NCBI GenBank assembly: GCA_008363075.1
Contig: RHKK01000010.1
Coordinates: forward strand, 1-52,452
DNA length: 52,452 bases
Source of the DNA: Candidatus Uhrbacteria bacterium
GTDB lineage: Bacteria; Patescibacteriota; Patescibacteriia; 2-12-FULL-60-25
Direction: 5' to 3'
The position numbers and the translations under genes are program-made. Below the pieces are notes generated by a model, which was given only the letters and a program-made list of their open reading frames with translations, was not told the DNA's origin and did no database searches. Positions 33,328 through 42,092 of this stretch are shown piece by piece. Each line of letters starts with the position of its first letter. Position 1 is the first letter of the stretch.

Positions 33328-33328
33328 T

Positions 33329-33931
33329 ATGAAATTCATTCTCGCCAAAAAGCTCGAAATGACTCAGGTGTACCGTCCCGATGGGACGGTGGTTCCGGTT
33401 ACCTTGGTACAGGCGGGTCCGTGCGTCGTCACCCAGGTGAAGACGCCGGAAAAAGACGGCGTCGCCGCCGTACAGATCGGGTTCCTGCCCGCGAAAAAAC
33501 TCAACAAGCCCGAAGCGGGTCATTTGAAGGACCTTCCGATGTTGTCCGAGCTGCGCGATTTCCGCGTCGATGAAACATCGGAACTGAAGCGTGGCGACGC
33601 GATCGAGGCGTCGGTGTTTCAGCCGGGCGACATCGTACATGTCTCCGGCACGTCGAAAGGCAAGGGATTTGCCGGCGTCGTGAAGCGCCACGGCTTTCAT
33701 GGCCACCCGACCTCGCACGGTCACAAGGACCAGGCGCGCATGCCGGGTTCGATCGGCGCGGGCGGGCCGCAGCACGTGTTCAAAGGCCGCCGCATGGCAG
33801 GCCGCATGGGTAACGAGCGCGTCACCGTCCAAAAGCTCCAGGTTGTCGAGGTCCGCGACGGCGGCATCCTGGCGATCAAGGGCGCCGTCCCGGGCGCGCG
33901 TAACGCCGTTCTTGAAATCGTCTCCGCGTAA
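33329..33931 (+). CDS. rplC: 50S ribosomal protein L3
   Basis: 200 residues; [34 protein letters not shown] and the [28 protein letters not shown] loop that reaches the peptidyl-transferase centre. Its start codon abuts the hairpin above. Confidence 0.97.
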   Translation: MKFILAKKLEMTQVYRPDGTVVPVTLVQAGPCVVTQVKTPEKDGVAAVQIGFLPAKKLNKPEAGHLKDLPMLSELRDFRVDETSELKRGDAIEASVFQPGDIVHVSGTSKGKGFAGVVKRHGFHGHPTSHGHKDQARMPGSIGAGGPQHVFKGRRMAGRMGNERVTVQKLQVVEVRDGGILAIKGAVPGARNAVLEIVSA

Positions 33932-33933
33932 AT

Positions 33934-34483
33934 ATGCCTAACGTTTCCATTTACAGCCAAGACGGCAAGTCCGTCGGCGAGATGAGCCTCCCGGAGGCCT
34001 ACTTCGGCGTGAAGGCGAAGCCCAAGCTCGTGCACGAAGTGCTCGTGGCGCAGCAGGCGAATCGCCGCAAAGCCGTTGCTCACACCAAAAACCGCGGCGA
34101 AGTCAGCGGCGGCGGCAAAAAGCCGTGGAAGCAGAAGGGGACGGGCCGCGCCCGCCAGGGTTCGATCCGCTCGCCGCAATGGGTCGGCGGCGGCATCGTG
34201 TTCGGTCCGCGCGCCGAGCGGAACTTTTCCGTGAAGGTGAACCGCAAGGCCAAACAGAAGGCGCTGTTCATGGCGTTGTCCGACAAGGTCGCGAACAAAT
34301 CGCTCCTCGTGATCGAGTCGAGTGGCCCCGGCGTCCAACGCGCCCCTTATGCGCATGGTGCGGAATCTGCCCAATGTGAAACTCGTCACGGTGCAGTCGG
34401 TGAACCTCGAGGACGTGCTCAAGTATCGCTCGGTGGCGTTCCTGAAGGACGCGGTTCCGGCGTTTGAAAAGATCTATGCATAA
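33934..34483 (+). CDS. rplD: 50S ribosomal protein L4, with apparent frameshift
   Basis: The first ~128 codons are normal L4 ([51 protein letters not shown]). After LLVIES the frame changes: the true C-terminus ([46 protein letters not shown]) continues in the frame one base ahead and stops at 34481-34483, 1 nt before the rplW ATG. Without the shift the protein would end at 34467 with unrelated sequence. The break is at about 34312-34325, in a TCGAGTCGAGTGG direct repeat. L4 is essential, so a sequence error or programmed +1 shift is more likely than loss. Confidence 0.9.
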
Positions 34484-34484
34484 T

Positions 34485-34874
34485 ATGGCTATCCTCGATC
34501 GATTCAAGAAGAAAGGCGCAGAGCGTCACGCGAAGAGCGTCACGTCGGAGAAGAAGGCGCCTGTGGAGAAGGCGACTGGCAAGGGCTCGCCGCTTTCGCA
34601 TGCGCTCCTGCGGATGCCGCAGGTCAGTGAAAAGGCGGCGCGTCTCGCGGATAAGGGGACGTATGTCTTTCGCGTCCCGATGCACGCCGAGAAGGTTGCC
34701 GTGAAAAAGGCCGTCGAATCCCTGTACGGTGTGAGCGTCGCCAAGGTGCGCATGATCACGACACCAGGTAAGCCGGTGCGCCGCGGTCGCCGCGTGAGCC
34801 ATCGCCAAGATATCAAGAAGGCGCTCGTCACCCTGAAGAAGGGCCAGACGATCGCGGTGTACGAAGGCGTCTAA
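34485..34874 (+). CDS. rplW: 50S ribosomal protein L23
   Basis: 129 residues, with about 30 extra lysine-rich N-terminal residues before the L23 core (KGTYVFRVPMHAEKVAVKKAVESLYGVSVAKV). Surrounds the exit tunnel and docks SRP and trigger factor. The start is the ATG directly after the corrected rplD stop. Confidence 0.95.
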   Translation: MAILDRFKKKGAERHAKSVTSEKKAPVEKATGKGSPLSHALLRMPQVSEKAARLADKGTYVFRVPMHAEKVAVKKAVESLYGVSVAKVRMITTPGKPVRRGRRVSHRQDIKKALVTLKKGQTIAVYEGV

Positions 34875-34878
34875 TCCT

Positions 34879-35718
34879 ATGCCGATCAAGAAACTCCGCC
34901 CCGTCACCAAGGGGGCACGCAACATCTCGCGACAGGATTTCTCCGACATCACCTCGATGGAACCGGAGAAGTCGCTCGTGACGATCAAGAAACAGTTCGC
35001 CGGCCGGACGGGCGGTAAGATTACCGTGCGTCACCAGGGAGGCGGCCACAAGAAGTATCTTCGCGAAGTGGATTTCATTCGTCGTCGTTTTGGCATTCCG
35101 GCCACGGTGAAGACGATCGAATACGATCCGAACCGCGGCGCGCGCGTGTCGCTTCTCGCCTACAAGGACGGCGTGAAGAGTTACATCCTTCAGCCGGACG
35201 GTCTCAAGGTCGGTGACGTCGTCGTGTCCTCCCAGACGGAGGCGGAGATCTCCGTCGGGAACCGTCTGCCGCTCGAGAAAATCCCGGTCGGGACGCCGGT
35301 ACACTCAGTGGAACTCGTGCCGGGCAAGGGTGGTCAGCTCGGTCATGGCGCGGGTGCCCGTATCGAATTCATGGCCGTCGAGGGCCAGTGGGCGGTGCTG
35401 AAGCTCCCGTCCGGCGAGATGCGTCGCGTGCCGAAGTCGTGCATGGCCACGATCGGCACGGTGTCCAATCCCGACTGGCATCTGATCCGTTGGGGTAAGG
35501 CGGGTCGCATGCGCCATCGCGGCATCAAACCGACGGTGCGCGGTAAGGTCATGAACCCGGTGGATCACCCGCACGGCGGCGGTGAAGGCAAGCATCCGAT
35601 CGGTATGAAGTACGCGAAGACCAAGTGGGGCAAGCACGCGCTCGGCGTGAAGACGCGCCGTGCGAATCTTGCGTCCGACAAGCTCATCATCCAGCGCCGT
35701 AAGGGCAAGAAGCTGTAA
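34879..35718 (+). CDS. rplB: 50S ribosomal protein L2
   Basis: 279 residues. [29 protein letters not shown] and [17 protein letters not shown] with the catalytic-centre histidine are conserved. No SD before ATG; the spacer is taatcct. Confidence 0.98.
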   Translation: MPIKKLRPVTKGARNISRQDFSDITSMEPEKSLVTIKKQFAGRTGGKITVRHQGGGHKKYLREVDFIRRRFGIPATVKTIEYDPNRGARVSLLAYKDGVKSYILQPDGLKVGDVVVSSQTEAEISVGNRLPLEKIPVGTPVHSVELVPGKGGQLGHGAGARIEFMAVEGQWAVLKLPSGEMRRVPKSCMATIGTVSNPDWHLIRWGKAGRMRHRGIKPTVRGKVMNPVDHPHGGGEGKHPIGMKYAKTKWGKHALGVKTRRANLASDKLIIQRRKGKKL

Positions 35719-35722
35719 TCCT

Positions 35723-36031
35723 ATGTCTCGAAGTCTCAAAAAGGGTCCGTTTACCGACCCAAAGCTGCTCGCCAAAGTGAAAAAGGCGGGACCGAACTCG
35801 AAAACCGTGATCAAGACCTGGTCGCGTGCTTCGACGATCACGCCGGAAATGGTCGGGCTGACCTTCGGCGTACACAACGGGAAGCAGCACATCAACGTGT
35901 TCGTGGTCGAGAACATGGTCGGTCACAAGCTCGGCGAGTTCTCGCCCACGCGCAAATTCACGCGACACGGCGGCAAGCTGACCAAGACGCTGGAAGCCGG
36001 TAAACCAGCCGCCGCTCCGGCCGCGAAATAA
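35723..36031 (+). CDS. rpsS: 30S ribosomal protein S19
   Basis: 102 residues; [39 protein letters not shown] and [13 protein letters not shown]. The start is the ATG 4 nt after rplB. Ends in an Ala/Pro-rich tail. Confidence 0.97.
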   Translation: MSRSLKKGPFTDPKLLAKVKKAGPNSKTVIKTWSRASTITPEMVGLTFGVHNGKQHINVFVVENMVGHKLGEFSPTRKFTRHGGKLTKTLEAGKPAAAPAAK

Positions 36032-36037
36032 TATTCT

Positions 36038-36517
36038 ATGGACGTCCAAGCTCATCTGCGCCATCTGCGCATGTCGCCTCGCAAGGTCCGGCTCGTCGTG
36101 AACACGGTTCGCGGTCTTTCGGTCGCCGAAGCGGAAACGCGACTCACGTTTTTGCCGAAGCTCGCGGCACGGCCCGTGCTGAAGCTCTTGCGTTCCGCCG
36201 TCGCCAACGCGGAGCACAATTTCAAACTTGACCGGAAGGACCTGTACGTCCGTCATATCACGGCTGACGGCGGTCCGACCTTGAAGCGCTGGCGCGCCCG
36301 CGCGTTCGGCCGCGCGGCGCCGATCCGCAAGCGCACGACGCACATCACTCTTGTTCTCGCAACGCGCAACGCGCAACGCGCAACGTTCGAAGAGAAGACG
36401 GTGAAGACGGAAGTCACTGCGAAGCCGGTCAAGAAGGCCTCCAAGCCTGTCGCGAAGAAGCCTGTTGCCAAGAAGCCTGCCCCCGACAAAGCTTCGGCGG
36501 ATAAAGCTACCGAATAA
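36038..36517 (+). CDS. rplV: 50S ribosomal protein L22, extended by a word repeat
   Basis: 159 residues; the L22 core ends at about residue 106 (KRTTHITLVLA), where E. coli L22 ends. The next residues (TRNAQRATFE) are encoded by four copies of the 7-nt word CGCAACG (36358-36385), and the protein then continues with a Lys/Ala/Pro-rich tail of about 40 residues. Core motifs MSPRKVRLVVNTVRG and the tunnel loop are normal. The extension looks like loss of the original stop by repeat insertion. Confidence 0.95.
   Translation: MDVQAHLRHLRMSPRKVRLVVNTVRGLSVAEAETRLTFLPKLAARPVLKLLRSAVANAEHNFKLDRKDLYVRHITADGGPTLKRWRARAFGRAAPIRKRTTHITLVLATRNAQRATFEEKTVKTEVTAKPVKKASKPVAKKPVAKKPAPDKASADKATE
36358..36385. 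repeat. CGCAACG word-repeat inside rplV
   Basis: Four exact tandem copies of a 7-nt word, read in the coding frame, at the point where L22 normally ends. Confidence 0.85.
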
Positions 36518-36518
36518 T

Positions 36519-37349
36519 ATGGGTCACAAAGTCCATCCCAAAATTTTCCGCATCAACACGACGACCACGTGGCCGTCGCGCTGGTTTGCGCGCGAAGACG
36601 CGTATCGCGCCCAGTTGCGCCAGGACCTCGCCATCCGACAGTTCCTGACGCAGGAGCTGAAACAGGCGGCGGTCAACCGTATCGACATTGAGCGCTCGCG
36701 CGGCCAAATCGTCGTGACGATCCACACCGCGAAACCCGGCCTCGTGATCGGTCGGTCCGGCGAAGGCATCGAGACGCTGAAGAAGAAATTCATGAAGAAG
36801 TTCTTCCCGATGTCCGCGAAGACCGTCCAAGTGCAGGTCAATGTGGTCGAGGTCGGCCGCCCGACGCTGGAAGCCGCCCTCGTCGTTCAGGGTGTGATCG
36901 CGGACCTCGAGCGCCGCATGCCGTTCCGCCGCGTCCTCAAGATGGCGATCGAACGCGTCAAGAAAGGCGGCGCCCTCGGTGTGAAGATCGCGGTCTCGGG
37001 TCGTCTGAACGGCGCGGAAATCGCGCGGCGCGAATGGCTCGCCTGGGGCAAGATCCCGCTGACGAACCTCCGCGCGGATATCGATTACGCGCAGGACTTC
37101 GCGCGCACGATGGCCGGCACGATCGGCGTGAAGGTCTGGATCTACCGCGGCGACGTCTTCGCGCAGGATCGTTTGAACCAGTACCAGCCGACGACGCCGA
37201 CGCGTCGCGACGGCCGCTTCGGCGGACGCGGTCCGGGTCGCGGGCCGCGACGGGACTTTGACCGTCGCGACGATCGCGCTCCGATGACGGATGCGCCGAC
37301 CGCTCCGATGACGGAAGCCCCGGCTCCGTCGGAAGCGCCGACGGCTTAA
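36519..37349 (+). CDS. rpsC: 30S ribosomal protein S3
   Basis: 276 residues. KH domain (VTIHTAKPGLVIGRSGEGIETLKKKF) and C-terminal S3 domain (GRLNGAEIARREWLAWGKIPL). After about residue 220 there is a Gly/Arg-rich stretch and two MT(D/E)AP repeats, a low-complexity tail absent from E. coli. ATG 1 nt after the rplV stop. Confidence 0.97.
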   Translation: MGHKVHPKIFRINTTTTWPSRWFAREDAYRAQLRQDLAIRQFLTQELKQAAVNRIDIERSRGQIVVTIHTAKPGLVIGRSGEGIETLKKKFMKKFFPMSAKTVQVQVNVVEVGRPTLEAALVVQGVIADLERRMPFRRVLKMAIERVKKGGALGVKIAVSGRLNGAEIARREWLAWGKIPLTNLRADIDYAQDFARTMAGTIGVKVWIYRGDVFAQDRLNQYQPTTPTRRDGRFGGRGPGRGPRRDFDRRDDRAPMTDAPTAPMTEAPAPSEAPTA

Positions 37350-37359
37350 CCCCACGCCT

Positions 37360-37770
37360 ATGTTGATTCCCAAGAAAGTCAAACATCGCAAGTGGCACAA
37401 GGGCCGCGCGCGCAACATCCGCACCGCCTCCGACAAGGTCGAGCTCGCGTTCGGCAGCTACGGACTGAAGGCCACGACGCCCGCCTGGGTGTCGAGCCAG
37501 CAGATCGAAGCCGGTCGCCGCGTGCTCACGCGGTACATCAAGAAGGGCGGCAAGGTGTGGATCCGCATCTTCCCGGACAAGCCCATCACCAAAAAGGGAA
37601 ACGAAGTGCCGATGGGCGCGGGCAAGGGCGCGGTCGATCACTACGTCGCCGTGGTGAAGCCGGGCACCATCATTTACGAGATGGACGGTTTGCCGGCCGA
37701 CCAGGCCAAGAAGGCGCTCCAAAGCGCGGCCTACAAGATCGGATCCGTCTGTAAATTCGTCACCAAATAG
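37360..37770 (+). CDS. rplP: 50S ribosomal protein L16
   Basis: 136 residues, near the standard length. [18 protein letters not shown] and [27 protein letters not shown] are characteristic. Binds at the A-site tRNA elbow. Confidence 0.97.
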   Translation: MLIPKKVKHRKWHKGRARNIRTASDKVELAFGSYGLKATTPAWVSSQQIEAGRRVLTRYIKKGGKVWIRIFPDKPITKKGNEVPMGAGKGAVDHYVAVVKPGTIIYEMDGLPADQAKKALQSAAYKIGSVCKFVTK

Positions 37771-37773
37771 CCT

Positions 37774-37971
37774 ATGGACGCCAAGGAACTCCGATCAAAA
37801 ACTCCGGCCGAGCTCTCCCGTCTTGCGGATGAGCTCCGCGCCCAGCTGCGCGACGTGCGCTTCAAGGTCGCGACGCGCCAGCATGGCAAGGTCCACGACA
37901 TGAAGCGTCTGCGACGCGATCTGGCCCGGGTAGAAACCGTCCGCGTCGCGAAGCAGGCGGCCGCCTCCTAA
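37774..37971 (+). CDS. rpmC: 50S ribosomal protein L29
   Basis: 65 residues, two-helix L29: ELRSKTPAELSRLADELRAQL and ARVETVRV. Starts 3 nt after rplP. Confidence 0.93.
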   Translation: MDAKELRSKTPAELSRLADELRAQLRDVRFKVATRQHGKVHDMKRLRRDLARVETVRVAKQAAAS

Positions 37972-37977
37972 CCTCAT

Positions 37978-38247
37978 ATGAACGTCACTCTTACTCCTTC
38001 CGCGTCGAGCCGCCGCCTTCAGGGCGTCGTCGTCTCGACCGCGATGCACAAAACCGCCGTGGTCAAAGTCGACCGCCGTGTCCCGCACCCGAAGTACGGG
38101 AAGTACTTCACGATCTCCAAAAAGTTCAAGGTGCATGACCCGGAGGGACAGGCCAGGGTCGGCGATGTCGTCGAGTTCGCCGAGTGCCGCCCGATCTCGC
38201 GCGACAAGCGCTGGATCTACGTGAGCACGGTCTCCGCCGCAAACTAA
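37978..38247 (+). CDS. rpsQ: 30S ribosomal protein S17
   Basis: 89 residues; [30 protein letters not shown] and [13 protein letters not shown] fit S17. A short serine-rich start precedes the OB fold. Confidence 0.97.
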   Translation: MNVTLTPSASSRRLQGVVVSTAMHKTAVVKVDRRVPHPKYGKYFTISKKFKVHDPEGQARVGDVVEFAECRPISRDKRWIYVSTVSAAN

Positions 38248-38248
38248 T

Positions 38249-38620
38249 ATGGTGCAACATCGATCCATGCTGTCCGTCGCGGACAACACCGGCGCTAAAC
38301 TGCTCCAGGTGATCAACGTGCGCGGCGGCTACAAGAAGCGCTACGCCAAGCTCGGCGACCTGGTGACCTGCGTCGTCAAATCGGCGACGCCGCGCGGCCT
38401 CGTCAAGAAGTCGGATATCGTCCACGTCGTGCTCGTGCGCACCCGCAAGGAGACGCGTCGCCCGGACGGGACGTACGTCCGCTTCGACGACAACGCGGGC
38501 GTGATCATCGACGAGAAAACCAAGGATCCCAAGGGCACCCGCATCTTCGGGCCGGTGGCGCGCGAATTGCGCGGACGCGGGTTCTCGAAGATCGTTTCCC
38601 TGGCCCCGGAAGTCGTCTAA
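38249..38620 (+). CDS. rplN: 50S ribosomal protein L14
   Basis: 123 residues; [22 protein letters not shown] and [19 protein letters not shown] are conserved. Begins 1 nt after rpsQ. Confidence 0.97.
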   Translation: MVQHRSMLSVADNTGAKLLQVINVRGGYKKRYAKLGDLVTCVVKSATPRGLVKKSDIVHVVLVRTRKETRRPDGTYVRFDDNAGVIIDEKTKDPKGTRIFGPVARELRGRGFSKIVSLAPEVV

Positions 38621-38624
38621 TCCT

Positions 38625-38894
38625 ATGCCGAAATTCCATCTCAAAACCGGCGACGAAGTGATCGTGATCGCCGGCAAAGACAAGGGAAAGAAGGGGAAAA
38701 TCATTCAGGCGTTTCCCCGTCTGAACCGCGTGGTCGTCGAAGGCGTGCGCGTCACCAAGCGCCACCTGCGCACCCGCAAGCAGGGCGAGAAGGGGACGAT
38801 CGTCGAAGTGTCGATGCCGATCCACGCTTCGAACGTCATGCCGCTGGTCGGCAACAAGGCGGCCCGCCACACCAAGGCGCGCGAGCAGAAGTAA
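38625..38894 (+). CDS. rplX: 50S ribosomal protein L24
   Basis: 89 residues; the KOW motif KTGDEVIVIAGKDKGKKGKI opens the protein, which is shorter than E. coli L24 (104). Confidence 0.96.
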   Translation: MPKFHLKTGDEVIVIAGKDKGKKGKIIQAFPRLNRVVVEGVRVTKRHLRTRKQGEKGTIVEVSMPIHASNVMPLVGNKAARHTKAREQK

Positions 38895-38897
38895 CCT

Positions 38898-39437
38898 ATG
38901 AAGACGCTCAAAGAACGCTATCAGGCCGAGATTCGCCCCGCGCTCATGAAGGAGCTCGGGATCACGAACGTCATGGCCGCTCCGAAGGTCACCAAAGTCA
39001 CGGTGTCCGTCGGTTTGTCGCAGGCGATCAAGGATCCCAAGGTCCTCGAAACCGTCGAGCAGACGCTGCGCCGCATCACGGGCCAGGCGCCGGTCAAGAC
39101 CAAGGCCAAAAAGTCCATCGCGAGTTTCAAGATTCGCGAGGGCATGGTCGTGGGCACGATGGTCACCCTGCGCGGCGACCGCATGTGGGACTTTCTCACG
39201 CGGCTCACGCAGTTCACGTTCCCGCGCATCCGTGACTTCCGGGGCATTTCGCCGAAGGTCGTCGACGCCTGCGGCAACCTCTCGATCGGTTTTCGCGAGA
39301 ACCTCGCGTTTCCGGAAATCCGCGCCGACGAGGTGGAGCGCGTGCACGGCCTGCAGGTCACGGTCACGACGACGGCCGGCGACCGCGCCAAAGGCCTCGC
39401 CTTGTTCAAAGCCCTCGGCTTTCCCTTTACCGAGTAA
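38898..39437 (+). CDS. rplE: 50S ribosomal protein L5
   Basis: 179 residues, full length: [42 protein letters not shown] and the conserved [21 protein letters not shown]. Binds 5S rRNA. Confidence 0.97.
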   Translation: MKTLKERYQAEIRPALMKELGITNVMAAPKVTKVTVSVGLSQAIKDPKVLETVEQTLRRITGQAPVKTKAKKSIASFKIREGMVVGTMVTLRGDRMWDFLTRLTQFTFPRIRDFRGISPKVVDACGNLSIGFRENLAFPEIRADEVERVHGLQVTVTTTAGDRAKGLALFKALGFPFTE

Positions 39438-39442
39438 TTCCT

Positions 39443-39628
39443 ATGGCTACCCAAGCTCAAATCGCCAAGTCGAACCGCAAACCCAAGTTTTCTACGCGCG
39501 AAGTGCGCCGGTGCTGGCGTTGCGGTCGCAAACACGGCTACATGCGCGACTTCGGCATCTGCCGCATCTGTTTCCGCGAGCTGGCAAACCGCGGCGAATT
39601 GCCCGGCGTGACCAAATCAAGCTGGTAA
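39443..39628 (+). CDS. rpsN: 30S ribosomal protein S14, zinc type
   Basis: 61 residues, the short type Z. Zinc ligands are in [20 protein letters not shown], two CxxC pairs. The longer zinc-less form is not in this window. Confidence 0.97.
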   Translation: MATQAQIAKSNRKPKFSTREVRRCWRCGRKHGYMRDFGICRICFRELANRGELPGVTKSSW

Positions 39629-39635
39629 TCCCCCT

Positions 39636-40028
39636 ATGTATACCGATCCCATCAGCGACTTCTTGACCCGCCTGCGCAACGCCCAGGCCGTCGGCCACGA
39701 GACCCTCCGGGTCCCGGGGTCGAAGTTGAAGTACGCCATCGCCAAGATCCTCGAGCGCGAGGGATACGTCGGCTCCGTGACGGAGTCGCACGAAGGCCCG
39801 AAATCGTACATCGACATCACGTTGAAGTACGACCACAAGACCCCGGCTATCCGCGCCCTGAAGCGCGTCTCGACGCCCGGCCGCCGCGTGTATCGCGGAG
39901 CCGGCGAGTTGCCGAACGTGCTCTCCGGCCAGGGGATTGCCATCATCTCGACGTCCGCCGGCGTGATGACCAACCGCGAAGCGCGCAAGCGCCGTCTCGG
40001 GGGCGAGGTCCTCTGCGAAGTGTATTAA
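39636..40028 (+). CDS. rpsH: 30S ribosomal protein S8
   Basis: 130 residues; DPISDFLTRLRNAQAVGHETLRVPGSKLK and the C-terminal GIAIISTSAGVMTNREARKRRLGGEVLC are conserved. S8 usually represses the spc operon in gamma-proteobacteria; no such site is apparent here. Confidence 0.97.
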   Translation: MYTDPISDFLTRLRNAQAVGHETLRVPGSKLKYAIAKILEREGYVGSVTESHEGPKSYIDITLKYDHKTPAIRALKRVSTPGRRVYRGAGELPNVLSGQGIAIISTSAGVMTNREARKRRLGGEVLCEVY

Positions 40029-40042
40029 TATTATCTTATTCT

Positions 40043-40591
40043 ATGTCCCGTATTGGAAAGAAGCCGATCATCCTGCCCTCGGGTTTCGACGTAGCCGTCG
40101 AGGCTGGGAAGGTGATCGTGAAGGGTCCCAAGGGATCGCTGACCGTCGAGATTCCGCCACACACCAAGGTGGAGATCGGCGGCGAACCCAAGGCCCTCAC
40201 GGTCACGGTCGAGGAACCGGAGAGCGTGAAACAACGCGCGCTTTGGGGACTCACCCGCCAGCTCATCGCGAACGCCGTGACCGGGCTTCAGGCGCCGTTC
40301 GAGAAATCCCTCGAATTCGTCGGCGTCGGTTATAAAGTCGCCTTGGAGGGGAAGAACATCGCCATGGACGTGGGCTTTTCCCATCGCGTGATGTTCCCGC
40401 TGCCCGCCGGCGTCGAAGCCTCGGTTGACAAGCAGGTTCTCACCCTGAAGTCCTCCGACAAACATCTGCTCGGTGAAACCGCCGCGCAAATCCGCCGTGT
40501 CCGTCCGCCCGAGCCGTACAAGGGCAAGGGTATCAAATACGTTGACGAGGTCATCCGCCGCAAGGCCGGTAAGACCGCAAAATCCGCCTAA
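40043..40591 (+). CDS. rplF: 50S ribosomal protein L6
   Basis: 182 residues, two-domain L6; [17 protein letters not shown] and [17 protein letters not shown] are typical. Confidence 0.97.
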   Translation: MSRIGKKPIILPSGFDVAVEAGKVIVKGPKGSLTVEIPPHTKVEIGGEPKALTVTVEEPESVKQRALWGLTRQLIANAVTGLQAPFEKSLEFVGVGYKVALEGKNIAMDVGFSHRVMFPLPAGVEASVDKQVLTLKSSDKHLLGETAAQIRRVRPPEPYKGKGIKYVDEVIRRKAGKTAKSA

Positions 40592-40596
40592 ACTCT

Positions 40597-40950
40597 ATGA
40601 CGAATCTCAAGCGTAAAACCGCCAAGGATCGCCGCATCGCGCGCGTGCGCGCCATCGTGCACGGCACCGCGGAGCGACCGCGGTTGGCCGTGGCCCGCAG
40701 TCTGAAGCACATCAACGCCCAGATCATCGATGACGTTGCGGGCCGGACCATCGTCGCCGCGTCCGATGCGGATGTGGAAGCGAAGGGCAAGAAGAAAACG
40801 GAGATCGCGGCGCTCGTCGGCAGGCTTGTGGCCGAGCGCGCGAAGGCGAAGGGGGTCTCGACGGTCGTGTTTGACCGCCGCGACAAGCGATACCATGGCC
40901 GGGTGAAAGCCGTCGCTGACGGCGCCCGCGAAGCCGGACTGATTTTCTAA
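40597..40950 (+). CDS. rplR: 50S ribosomal protein L18
   Basis: 117 residues; [20 protein letters not shown] and [30 protein letters not shown]. Carries 5S rRNA with L5. Confidence 0.96.
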   Translation: MTNLKRKTAKDRRIARVRAIVHGTAERPRLAVARSLKHINAQIIDDVAGRTIVAASDADVEAKGKKKTEIAALVGRLVAERAKAKGVSTVVFDRRDKRYHGRVKAVADGAREAGLIF

Positions 40951-40954
40951 GCGT

Positions 40955-41626
40955 ATGAACGAAGAACAGAAGCAAGAACAGAAGGCACCCGAGACGAGCG
41001 CGCCGACCGGCGGAGCTCCGTCTTCGGACCGCCGTCCGGGCGGATTCCGTGGCGGCCGCGGTCCGGGTCGCGGACGCGGGGGTCCCGGCCGAGGTCGCGG
41101 CCCGGGCGGACGCGGCCGCGGTCCGCGCGCGGACGTTCCCGCCGAGGCCGACTATGAGGAAAAGAACCTCGAGATCGCGCGCGTGACGCGCGTGACCAAG
41201 GGCGGCAAGCGCATGCGATTCCGCGCCCTCACCGTGATCGGCAATCGCAACGGACGCGTGGGATACGGCCTCGCCAAGGGCGTGGATGTCGCCGGCGCAA
41301 CCTCCAAGGCTGTCACGCAGGCGCGCAAAGCCCTTCTGACCGTTCCGCTCGTGAACGAGACGATCCCGCACGCGGTGACCGCCAAGTTTGGCGCGGCCGT
41401 CGTCCTGCTCAAGCCCGCGCCGAAAGGCGCCGGGATCAAGGCCGGCGGCGCGGTCCGTTCCGTACTCGAACTCGCCGGCATCCCGAACGTCGTGTCGAAG
41501 ATTCTCGGTTCATCGAACAAGACCAACAACGTGAAAGCCACCTTTGCGGCGCTCAAGAAGCTTCGTCCGCCCGTCTCCGTCCAAGTCTCTGCGGGCAAGT
41601 CGGCTCCTGATGAGAAGGCGGCTTAA
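40955..41626 (+). CDS. rpsE: 30S ribosomal protein S5 with GR-rich N-terminal extension
   Basis: 223 residues. The first ~70 are acidic then Gly/Arg-rich (GGFRGGRGPGRGRGG and similar), an RGG-like segment absent from E. coli S5. The S5 core begins around LEIARVTRVTKGGKRMRFRALTVIGN and ends with the GIPNVVSKILGSSNKTNNVKATFAAL domain. The extension could add RNA contacts. Confidence 0.96.
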   Translation: MNEEQKQEQKAPETSAPTGGAPSSDRRPGGFRGGRGPGRGRGGPGRGRGPGGRGRGPRADVPAEADYEEKNLEIARVTRVTKGGKRMRFRALTVIGNRNGRVGYGLAKGVDVAGATSKAVTQARKALLTVPLVNETIPHAVTAKFGAAVVLLKPAPKGAGIKAGGAVRSVLELAGIPNVVSKILGSSNKTNNVKATFAALKKLRPPVSVQVSAGKSAPDEKAA

Positions 41627-41636
41627 TCCCAATTAT

Positions 41637-42074
41637 ATGACTCTCTCACTCAACTCCCTCCAGCCCGCCCATGGCGCGCGCAAGACGTCCCGACGCGTCG
41701 GACGAGGACACGGCTCCGGCCGCGGCAAGACCGCCGGTCGCGGAACCAAGGGACAACGGGCCCGCTCCGGCGGCCGCAAGAAGCTCAAACTCAAGGGCAT
41801 GAAGCAGATGCTGCTCGGATTCCCCAAGAGTCGCGGCTTTCAGAGCCGGTTCCCGGACGCACGCGCGATCCCGGTTTCGCGGCTCGACGCGTTTCCGGCA
41901 GGTGCAACGGTCTCGGTCGAATCGCTCAAGAAGCAGGGCCTCATGCGCCGGCGCGACGTTAGCGCGAAGATCGTGGGCAACGGCCCGATCAAGAAGGCGC
42001 TCAAGATCTCCGGCGTGAAGGTCAGCGCGAACGCGAAAGCCGCCATCGAAGCGGCCGGCGGATCCGTCAAATAA
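41637..42074 (+). CDS. rplO: 50S ribosomal protein L15
   Basis: 145 residues; LNSLQPAHGARKTSRRVGRGHGSGRGKTAGRGTKGQRAR is the conserved N-terminal tail. It starts 10 nt after rpsE, where rpmD (L30) would normally lie; there is no room for it. Confidence 0.97.
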   Translation: MTLSLNSLQPAHGARKTSRRVGRGHGSGRGKTAGRGTKGQRARSGGRKKLKLKGMKQMLLGFPKSRGFQSRFPDARAIPVSRLDAFPAGATVSVESLKKQGLMRRRDVSAKIVGNGPIKKALKISGVKVSANAKAAIEAAGGSVK

Positions 42075-42092
42075 CGACACTCGAACACCAAT

